Shown one piece after another: positions 31,358 to 39,979 of a stretch of DNA of 64,000 bases (position 1 is the stretch's first letter; the number at the start of each line of letters is the position of its first letter). The notes under the pieces were generated by a model. It searched no databases, was not told the origin of the DNA, and worked only from the letters and a program-made list of their open reading frames with translations. Where the stretch lies: positions 62,001 to 126,000 of the forward strand of contig JASISA010000026.1 in NCBI GenBank assembly GCA_031771865.1. Reading direction: 5' to 3'. Origin of the DNA: Nothophaeocryptopus gaeumannii (Eukaryota > Ascomycota > Dothideomycetes > Mycosphaerellales > Mycosphaerellaceae). Made by a program: the position numbers and the translations under genes.

Positions 31358-32749
31358 TTATAGGTTGCAGGTGCAAGTTGCTGTGGTCCAGCCCGTCAAT
31401 CGGTTAGCCACATCCGCGGCGTAGCAGTGCGTGGCAACACCTGCTCCGAGATCCCCAGACGGGTCGACTCGGCCAGAGTTATAGATGCGAGCACCTTTGT
31501 AGTATTTGCTGACATCGTCACAGCCAGCTTGCGCAATAGTCTGCTGGAGACCGTCTCCTGAAGAGGTGCCCTCAACACCGTCCTTGATCATCTGAGTGAT
31601 CTGCTCCATTGGGCACGGGTTCTGGACATTTGCTGGAGAGCCACTGGCGCCAGAGTTGCAGCTGCCGGAGCCAGAATGAGATTGCATCAGACCAGGGTTG
31701 GTAACTGAGTATGAAGTCGTAGGAGCACGAACACATCCTCCGGACTCTTGCATGACGACGGCCAGGATGAAGCGTGGGTCGACGCCTGCGGAAGAACCAA
31801 CGCTCTGGATCGCGGACTTCAGGTTGGCGTTCTCGTCGTCACTATTGTTGTCTGCGCCGAAGTCAGTGCACGAGCTGGAGATTCGGCCAAGGTTGCCATT
31901 CCAGGCATCGTCGAATCCAGCCCAGTCGGACTCGGATGGCCAGCCAGCGCCGGCGTCGCCATTGCCTGTGTACATCTTGAAGACGTTACCGAGACCGCTG
32001 CCAGATCCAGAGCCGCCACTGGAGGCGCTTGAGGAAGGCGCGGCCGCAGGGCTGGAACTCGAAGCCGGGGCATAAGTAGTCGATGGAGAAGGAGCCGAAT
32101 ATGGAGTCGGAGTCGCAGCAGCGGTACTCTCTGGCGATTGAACGGCAGACGAGCTTGGAGCCGAGTAAGCCGGAGGAGAATAAGCTGGTGCTGAGTACGC
32201 TGGTGCGCTGTAAGAAGAGTAGGCCGGCGCGCTGGGTGCGTAAGAAGTCGCAAAAGTTGTCGATGGCTGCTGAGGCTGAGAGAAAAAAGTCGGCTGAGCA
32301 GCGACGCTGGTGGGAAGCTCGCTGAACCAGGTCGCTGGAGATCCATACCCAGGAGGACCGCGATGCCCCTTGCCGGCCGCCGTGTAGACTACAGAAGTGC
32401 TGCTAGCATTCTGGGCGTTCGCGGACGACGCAGCGGTGGCTGGAGCGACATCAGTGGAGTTCCCGTTGCTGCACTCCCCGAGTTGGCAGCCGGTACCGCA
32501 GTAGTCGGGAGTGGTGCCACAGTAGCCATACTGTGAGCAGCAGTAACCAGAAGCGCAGCCAAGACCAGTATCACCGCCGCATCGGCCAGTCAGGAGGTCC
32601 ACTTTGAGGTTGGTGTCTGCCTGTCGTCCAGCGAGAGGCAGAGCAACGTGGCGCGGCGTGCGAGCGGCGTGAAGGTGAAGGTGCTTGGCGCCATGTGGGA
32701 CGGCCGATGCCACAGCGGCGAAGAGGGTGATCGGAATGATGGAATGCAT
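31358..32749 (-). CDS. secreted chitin-binding (CBM18) protein with lysozyme/transglycosylase-like domain
   Basis: A single exon encodes 463 residues. Residues 1-16 are a signal peptide. Residues 57-93 are a hevein-type chitin-binding module with eight Cys (CGGD to GEC, including YCCSQYGYCG). Residues about 100-270 are a Ser/Ala/Pro/Tyr-rich linker with tandem SAPAY-type repeats, a likely O-glycosylated spacer. The C-terminal domain has the lysozyme-like fold pattern: helix with VDPRFILAVVMQESGGC, where Glu335 sits at the position of the catalytic acid, then NPGLMQSHSG, and a later ARIYNSG and THCYAADVANRLTGW. Such fungal proteins are secreted and may act on chitin or on bacterial peptidoglycan; the substrate is not known. 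The start is the ATG at 32749; codons further upstream in frame lack an ATG. Confidence 0.87.
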   Translation of the reverse strand: MHSIIPITLFAAVASAVPHGAKHLHLHAARTPRHVALPLAGRQADTNLKVDLLTGRCGGDTGLGCASGYCCSQYGYCGTTPDYCGTGCQLGECSNGNSTDVAPATAASSANAQNASSTSVVYTAAGKGHRGPPGYGSPATWFSELPTSVAAQPTFFSQPQQPSTTFATSYAPSAPAYSSYSAPAYSAPAYSPPAYSAPSSSAVQSPESTAAATPTPYSAPSPSTTYAPASSSSPAAAPSSSASSGGSGSGSGLGNVFKMYTGNGDAGAGWPSESDWAGFDDAWNGNLGRISSSCTDFGADNNSDDENANLKSAIQSVGSSAGVDPRFILAVVMQESGGCVRAPTTSYSVTNPGLMQSHSGSGSCNSGASGSPANVQNPCPMEQITQMIKDGVEGTSSGDGLQQTIAQAGCDDVSKYYKGARIYNSGRVDPSGDLGAGVATHCYAADVANRLTGWTTATCTCNL

Positions 32750-33331
32750 TGTGAGTGACTGAAGTGAGGTTGACTGTCGTTCGGTTCTGACTGGCAGATT
32801 CTTCACTTTCTGGCGAGATGCTGATGCTGAAAACTGAACAGACCCAGTCTGCTGTCTCTGTCAAAGAGTGTGGGTGGTAAGGAGTGACTGTCGACTAGCG
32901 ACTTAACGAAGGACAAGACGTTCAGAGAACGGACGAAGTCGAAACAACTTCAGGATGTCTGACGAGACGGTGAAGGAGGAAACAGAAGTTAAACGAAGGT
33001 CAAGGGTCAACTTAGTATCTGTAGACCATCACAAACGGCGAGAGCCCACTACCCACTTTCCTCTCGGGATCCATCACATATTCGGGCTTTTCCCGCGACG
33101 CCGACGATGGTCTACGGCAAGTAACAGCGCAAGTCTTCCATCAGGGGGAGCACGCACAAATCCCCTCACTGTAAATCTGCACATTGGCATGCCTGTGGAA
33201 CAAGAGGTGTCGTCGAGACCGGCCAATCACATCTCGCCTACTCTCCTTTCTCGCTGCAAGACATCCAGGTGCACGGGCCCTATTAAGCTTATACCACCAA
33301 GCCACTCATGCATCTCCTAACTGTCTCCAGT
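32750..33331. other. intergenic; promoter side of the chitin-binding gene
   Basis: No gene recognised. The segment next to 32750 is the promoter of the secreted protein gene by position; the far end is the 3' side of QNG1. Confidence 0.45.
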
Positions 33332-35457
33332 CTAGTAGAAAACGGACCGCGTTCGATGATGGGGAATCGCGTGTTGCCCTGCTTCAGTGTCAGGAGTGAC
33401 AAGACCGGCTGCACAAAGTGCGTTTCACTGCAGCTGAGAATCAACGAATGGGCGGAGCCACACGACGTGTCTTGCAGCAGTGGAGCACGAATACGGTTTG
33501 CACGCACCTTGGTACTCCCTCTCCTTCGCGAGGTCGTAGAGGAAGAAGTCGATCAAGACGGCGTTGATGCCCGTAGCTTCTGGATGCGATTTGAGAATCT
33601 CCCTTCGAATGAGCTCGACAGCCCAGATGCTGCAGCCCCTACAGAACTCGTCAGCGATCGTGTATCGCGATTAATTCAACATGCAAGAACCCGGAGAATT
33701 ATGTGATCGGAATTCGGGTGGCGGCAGACTTACCGAAGCTGCACCTCCCACGTATGTCCTGACTCAAGGGGTTTGAGCTGCCGAATATGGAACTCAAGTG
33801 GCGGACTATAGACGAGCACTCCTAGGGAATGCAGTGATTGTGGCACGCGGTAATCTGCACACCAGTATATCAGCCTTGCTCGCGGATGCGCACCTGCAGC
33901 GATATACACATTGCAGCTGCGAATAGCCGCCGCTGACTTACCAGCGAACATGGTCAAGTGATCGATATCGTGAAACTCGCCCAGTCCGGTGCCATTCAGG
34001 GCCGCCCACAGGTCAGCCACGAAGATTTGCGCGCGTTTGAGGATTCGGACTCTTTTCCCGTCGAATCGTGTATCATCGCGGAAACATGGAAAGTGCTTTG
34101 CGAGTAGGTTGACTAATTTTCCCGCCGAACGATCGGCTTCTTGGATGAGCCGGACAACTGCGTGGTCTGGACGCAGGTCGGCTTGGCGGATGATGTGAGC
34201 CTGTTCTGCGTTCGTACTTTGCGACACATGCCCTCCATCGTTTGTCGCATCAGTCATCGAGGTTGACGCATCGTACGAGTGTGATGGCGGTGCTTCGTTT
34301 GTTACATCTGGTCCGTGTGCTTCGTTGGAAAGTGTATCGCTTGGCTCACCGGAAGCGGCTTCAATTTCCGGTAGATCATGGTCAGGTCGCTCGATGGTAC
34401 TCGGCTGCTGGGTGCCGTCAACATGTGGCGCAGATCCGTCATCCGCGGTCACAACGGGTGTATCGTGCTGTTCTTGTTGGTCTGCATTGTCATTTCGAGA
34501 AGATACACCATTCAAGTGGTCCTTGTTGTTGACAGCAGCATCAATTTGTGCGATGTTGCTAGTCTCAATTGTGTTAGTAGTAGCATCGTCCGCACCAGCT
34601 ACAACATCGTCCAAGTCCTCATCCTCGTCGCCCGAATAGACCTTGACGTTGATCAGCGCATTATTCCAAGTACTTCACAGTTTCGTAGGCTTACCTCGTG
34701 AAGAACGTTGCTTGCTTCTCGCAAGATCGCCACTCGTTGCGGAAGCAAGGGGATTGGCTCGGCTGTAGCACTGCGGAAGACATTGCTGAACACCTCATCT
34801 GTACAACTTGTCCTCCTCCAGAAATAAGGGGTGGTGATTGGAACTCCTTCATCCAAGCCACGTCGAAGAGAGGCAACAAGGCTATTGTATCCTGTGAACC
34901 GCTTGCCTCTATACTCAACCTGAAAGCGTTCTTCACTTGGCAGCTCTGACCAAAAGCTGTACTATTGTCAGTATCGAGGTAACTTTGACAGCATGCTTGC
35001 TCTACACCTACGAGAAGTTCAGGAGGTCCATGGTGAATATGAAATTAACGATTTCAACCTCTGTGAAGCCTTCGCTCGGCTTCGGATGAAGTTCATGCTC
35101 GCTCCACGTCTGACTCGAGTAGCCTCGCTCGGTCATAGATTGATATATTGCAGCGGCCGCTCCTTTGGTCCCGTACATATCGACAGATACATCAATGGCA
35201 TTGTCGTAAATGTATTTGGCATCTTTGCGGACGCCTAGAGGAAGTGGTCAGAGAAGGAGCAACAGGAGCTTTGGAAAGGAGACATGTTGTGTATATATTC
35301 TGAAGACGGTATCAGATATAGGGATGAGTGGGTGCTTGAGTGGATGAGAGTGCAACACACCTGTATCGCTTGAGACCTGATCTTGCGGCGCCCTAGAAAT
35401 ACCAAGACTCTGGCGAAGCAGCTCCAACAGCTCGGGGTCCGCCTCGTCGTCGCTCAT
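33332..35457 (-). CDS. QNG1: queuosine salvage protein (Qng1/DUF2419), with large disordered insert
   Basis: Seven exons on the minus strand (35361-35457, 35012-35234, 34695-34956, 33942-34641, 33734-33854, 33508-33638, 33332-33378) give 526 residues. Members of this family cleave queuosine 5'-phosphate to release queuine for tRNA modification. Family blocks are all present: MDLLNFSFWSE, YRGKRFTGYNSL, LDEGVPIT, SAGKLVNLLAKHFPCFRDD, KRAQIFVADLWAALNG, FHDIDHLTMFADYRVPQ, RGCSIWAVELIRREIL and the C-terminal IPHHRTRSVFY. The ADYRVPQ block is rebuilt by removing an 87-nt intron (33855-33941) that is open in frame. Between LHEV and the SAGKLV block lies a roughly 150-residue acidic, Asn/Asp/Gln/Thr-rich segment without counterpart in the animal protein (about 341 residues). 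Every junction is GT-AG and phase-consistent. Confidence 0.9.
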
Positions 35458-35986
35458 CCTGCTCGACGCATGGAGTCAATGGACGAATAGTCGAAGTGAG
35501 CTTTGCTCGCTCAGTCGTCCGTCACTATCCGACTTGTTCGCTTTCCTCTTTTGTTTGTCTCCCGTTTGTTTCACATCGGAACTGGACTTATCGCATCCCT
35601 GTCGCGGCAGCAGCCGTTTGATTTTCGCTTGCAACGCCTCTTCCGTGTTGAACCTTCCTCACGCGACTTGAAGCCGCGCTAAATAGTCACCTCCTTACGG
35701 CAACACGCAGACGCTGACTGCGGCACACTGATTGCTCCAGCAACATCCCTCACTCACCTGCACATGGCTCATTCACATGCAATGTCGATGACATCGGAGT
35801 GAAGTGAGCGGAACAGCAGCCGCCGCGCATCACTCACTTTCACTGGACTGAATCGCTAATCAACCCTTCCCTTGCCGCATTGCCGCATCACTTCAGCTTC
35901 GTCGCGAACAGCCACCTATCACCAACGACCTCATTCGCATCGCCTCGGACTCGCCGACATCACCACCGACATACACCTCCAACAGG
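35458..35986. promoter_or_regulatory. shared divergent promoter of QNG1 and UBA2
   Basis: A 529 bp region between start codons on opposite strands. CT-rich stretches lie near the middle (about 35535-35575). It must serve both genes. No specific binding site was identified. Confidence 0.5.
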
Positions 35987-37957
35987 ATGCAGCGGCGAGA
36001 TCGCGGTATCGCGCAGTCGCTCGGCGGTCCGCTCACGCGCAAAGTCAAGGAGAGCCGGATACTACTTGTAGGCGCTGGGGGCATTGGATGTGAGGTGCTC
36101 AAGAACCTGGTGTGCTGTGGCTTTGGCAGCGGATGGAGAGGCCCTCAAACTACAGGAGCACAGCAGCCCGACCAAGAAGAGCAAGCCAGCAGCAAGAAGG
36201 CTGAGATTGTGGTCATTGACCTGGACACCATCGACCTCAGCAACCTCAATCGCCAGTTTCTTTTCAGGAAACAACACATCAAGAAGCCAAAAGCTTTCGT
36301 GGCGAAGGAGAGTGCGAGTCAGTTCAACCCGAATGTCAACATTGATGCGCACCATGCGTCCATCTTCGACAGCCAGTACGATGTGGACTTCTACGAGGGA
36401 TTCGATATTGTCTTCAACGCGCTTGACAACCTGGCGGCGCGGCGGCACGTGAATCGCATGTGTCTCGCGGCCGATGTGCCCTTGATCGAGAGTGGAACAA
36501 CGGGCTTCAACGGGCAGGTGCAGGCAATCAAAAAAGGTGTCACAGAGTGTTACGACTGCAATGAGAAGCCCGTGCAGACGTCATTCCCGATCTGCACCAT
36601 CCGATCAACCCCGTCTCAGCCCATCCACTGCATAGTTTGGGCCAAATCGTATCTGCTGCCAGAGCTCTTCGGCACCAGCGAAGAGGACGCTTCGGACATG
36701 CAAGTCACAGAAGGTGACAACGCTGAAGAGGTCGCGAAGCTGAAAGAGGAGGCGCAAGCATTAAAGAAGATTCGAGGGTTGATGGGCAAGACTGACTTTG
36801 CGAAAGAGGTGTTCAACAAAGTCTTCCACGATGACATTGAGCGACTGCGGTCAATGAGCGAGATGTGGCAGAGTCGAAAGCCTCCGGAGTCACTTCGCTT
36901 CGAGAATGTGTGCATCGACCCGAACCCAGAGAAGCCGGGCGCCGATCTTGCAACTCAGGATCAGAACGTATGGAGCCTTTTGGACAACCTCAAAGTGTTC
37001 TGCTACAGTATCGAGCAGCTAAGCAAGCGCTTGCAAGGGAGTGAAACCGTCATCGAATTCGACAAGGACGACAAGGACGCCCTGGACTTCGTCGCGTCTG
37101 CGTCCAATCTCAGATCACGCGTCTTTGGTATTCCACTCAACACCGAGTGGGACATCAAGCAAATGGCAGGAAACATCATTCCTGCCATTGCGACTTCAAA
37201 CGCTCTCACCGCATCACTCTGCGTTCTGGAGTCTTTTAAGATCCTGCGAGCACTGATCTCGAAGCCAGCCACGAACAACCAAGCACCGGACTCAGCATCT
37301 GCAGTCAATGGCGCTGGGACATTGCTGGGTGGCAGCAAGATGGTATTCTTGACTTCAAAGACCACTGATCGCATGATCACCAGCCAGAACTTGGTGGAGC
37401 CTCGAAAGGACTGCCCAGTATGCTCACCCGTGTATGCGAAGATCCATCTCAAAGAAGGCAGCAACCCAACACTGCAGCAGCTGGTGGACCTGCTCAAGGC
37501 TCAGCTGAAGTACGAAGATTTCTCCATGGTCGTTGATGAGAAGATCATCTACGATCCAGACCTCGAAGACAATCTCGAGAAGCCAGTGAAGGATCTTGGC
37601 ATTGATGGGAAGGGGATCGGTTTCATCACAGTGCAGGATGACGCAGACGAGCCCAAGGTCGATCTCATGCTCAGCGTGAAGGCCGTCAAGTCAGACGCCG
37701 AGAGTGACCTCGCTCTTCTGCCGGAAGGCCTTCAGCTTCCTGCCAAGCCACCGAAACCTGCCGTTCAGACCAACGGAGCCGCTGACGATGACGACGATCT
37801 GCCGGTGCCTATTTCGGCAGATTCTGCTTCGGCAAACAACAAGCGCAAGCGTGAGGCCGAGAACGAAGCTGAGCCCCAGAGTGCGAAGAAGAAGGCCAAA
37901 GCCGTGGACGAGCCGGTCTACGTGGTCGAAGATGACGGCGCCATTCTCCTGGACTGA
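35987..37957 (+). CDS. UBA2: SUMO-activating enzyme subunit UBA2
   Basis: A single exon encodes 656 residues, near the 640 of animal UBA2. With Aos1/SAE1 it activates SUMO (Smt3) using ATP and transfers it to Ubc9, mainly in the nucleus. The nucleotide-binding motif is VGAGGIGCEVLKN (residues 28-40), followed by LDTIDLSNLNRQFLF. The catalytic cysteine is Cys203 in FPICTIRSTPSQPIHCIVWAK. Zinc-ligand pairs are CYDC and, later, CPVC. The ubiquitin-fold domain follows (TLQQLVDLLKAQLKYEDFSMV). The tail holds a bipartite nuclear signal (NKRKREAENEAEPQSAKKKAK region) and ends VYVVEDDGAILLD, which resembles a SUMO-interaction motif. The gene looks intact. Confidence 0.95.
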   Translation: MQRRDRGIAQSLGGPLTRKVKESRILLVGAGGIGCEVLKNLVCCGFGSGWRGPQTTGAQQPDQEEQASSKKAEIVVIDLDTIDLSNLNRQFLFRKQHIKKPKAFVAKESASQFNPNVNIDAHHASIFDSQYDVDFYEGFDIVFNALDNLAARRHVNRMCLAADVPLIESGTTGFNGQVQAIKKGVTECYDCNEKPVQTSFPICTIRSTPSQPIHCIVWAKSYLLPELFGTSEEDASDMQVTEGDNAEEVAKLKEEAQALKKIRGLMGKTDFAKEVFNKVFHDDIERLRSMSEMWQSRKPPESLRFENVCIDPNPEKPGADLATQDQNVWSLLDNLKVFCYSIEQLSKRLQGSETVIEFDKDDKDALDFVASASNLRSRVFGIPLNTEWDIKQMAGNIIPAIATSNALTASLCVLESFKILRALISKPATNNQAPDSASAVNGAGTLLGGSKMVFLTSKTTDRMITSQNLVEPRKDCPVCSPVYAKIHLKEGSNPTLQQLVDLLKAQLKYEDFSMVVDEKIIYDPDLEDNLEKPVKDLGIDGKGIGFITVQDDADEPKVDLMLSVKAVKSDAESDLALLPEGLQLPAKPPKPAVQTNGAADDDDDLPVPISADSASANNKRKREAENEAEPQSAKKKAKAVDEPVYVVEDDGAILLD

Positions 37958-39979
37958 GCAAGGCACCTACCTCAAAAGGTCGCGCTTTCCGCGGCATAGC
38001 AGCTACTGCTGCATTTGGATTGATTCAACGATACCACTCTGCGATGACTTTTATGATGAACTTCTGCGATGCATTGGAGCTACTGGCGCTTTGGATGGGG
38101 TACAGTAACATCTCGGTGGCTTTGCGGCGTGCTTGAAGTGCTCAAGCGCGCTGTCTCTGCCTCGGGGATGGGAGATGGAGATTTTGCTACATTCGAGAAA
38201 CATGATGGTGGGAGTGGGAGGGACTATTGAACATGGCTCCATGGCCGGCCTCGACAGAACGGAGGCAACACCTGACTCTCAGCCAGATGTGTACGTTAGA
38301 TCTCGAGGAGCGGGAAGCGAACTGGCCAGCCCATGTGGGCTGAGTTGGCTTCCAGTGAGAATTAAAAGCGAGTAAAGTCGTGAACAGAAATCACTTTTCC
38401 AGTATCCCACCCACCTCGTCAGCTTTTTGTGTTCATGTGCCAACTGCCCAATTCTATTCCCCCCTCATCTCAAGAAACCCGATCCTATCCTCCTATAATT
38501 ACCATTCAACACTAACCCTCCCACCCGAAAATCCAGTCTACGCAACCGTCGTCCATTCCACCTCCTCGCTCTCAGACTGAGCATTCTAACCGACTCTGTG
38601 CCTCACTTCTGAAAGGCAAGTCCATGCGTTTGCCGCAAGGACGACCTTTTTGCTCTGCGGCGAGATTTGTCCATGGAATCGTATTGAGAATCTTTCTTGT
38701 CCCAATCAAAGGCGCGAGAGCGAGAGCCAGATCAGAATCAGTATCGTGCGGAGGGTCGCAACATATGTATGTACCTTTCCCAAAAAGGAAAAAAGAGACA
38801 AAAAAAATCTCCTCGATTTTTTCGTGAGGATAGTCTAATTTGGGCCGAGCTTGGAAAGAAATAAATTTGACAGACATTCATCGAGCAAGCCAAGCATGTG
38901 GGAAGCTCGTAAGAACTCATTCATCAGACTTGGCGCATTCGGGGACGAAGACGAAGATTTGGGGGTGATTATTATTGAGCTTTCGAAAAATCGTCCAATC
39001 CTAAGAATGGGCTTCGGCGGCGGCATGTGAAGGAGTCAGGAAGGGGAGGGAGGATATGGGAAGCATTGACAAGGGCACTTGACTGCACTACCCCTTAGGC
39101 GTACGTGGAGTCCTCGTGGATCAGTATGATGGGGGTATATTGAGAATTTTGAGGCTCTAAACTATTTTAATAGCGTGACTTGGTGGAAGAGAAGCACACG
39201 GCTAGATGGGCTCTTCACGGTGATGCGTCTCTCTCCTCGGAATCTAGCTCTTCTCTCCCGTTGTACAACGTGCCTTTCAAGGGCAAGTACCTCAGAGCCC
39301 TGTTGTGGGCGAGATGTCAATCCAATCTAATACCAACTTTCGGCTCTATCTCACCGGGCGTTGGTGGACCGCAATTTTCCTGGGCTGCGGCCTCCATACT
39401 CTCCAAAATGGGGTACACCAAGCTCTCCCATTACCATGCTCCGTTTCCATATGCACAACCAGACTCTCCCGGGACTCCTATGCTCTCTTTCCAGGTGATC
39501 CAAAACTTCGTATTTTTCCAAAAGCCAGACCCAGCCTGCTAAATTTCAACAAAAAGGCAACGCATCGCATCGCATGGCGCGGCCCAAACGACAGAAGGGG
39601 GTATCATCGACGAACTGAGCGCTCCGAAGCAAATAAAAGATCAAAGCCAGGTAGATGGGCATATGCAAATGATGCCGCCGCCCGGTATTAACAAGGTCTA
39701 GTGCTGATGTCGGAGATACGTATTGTGAATTCCGATTCTATGATGTGCGGGTTCGATGAGTGGTGGGGATTTTAATTAAAGGAGTGTCGTTGATCATGAG
39801 ATCGTTATACGTGCATCGCGTTGTATGTACGTGTACGTACGCCGGTCTCCAATGTCGTGAAGGGTAGATTTGAGGGCAATATCGTCCGACGGCTGTCGAG
39901 GAGATGTGACATAGGAAATGTTGGTTCTGTAATTGATGCTGTGATGACTCTGAATCTATCAGAGCCAGAATGAGCGCAA
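37958..39979. other. 2.0 kb convergent intergenic region; no gene recognised
   Basis: This stretch lies between the 3' ends of UBA2 and the 910-residue protein gene. It includes A-rich runs at about 38781-38815. The short open frames lack an ATG or protein-like composition. A small non-coding RNA cannot be excluded. Confidence 0.45.

Noticed and set aside
33390..33427. Alternative 3' ends for QNG1 at 33425 (unspliced) or 33390 (earlier acceptor)
   Set aside because: They lack the family's conserved C-terminal HHRTRS block, which appears only when the acceptor at 33379 is used, ending at 33332.
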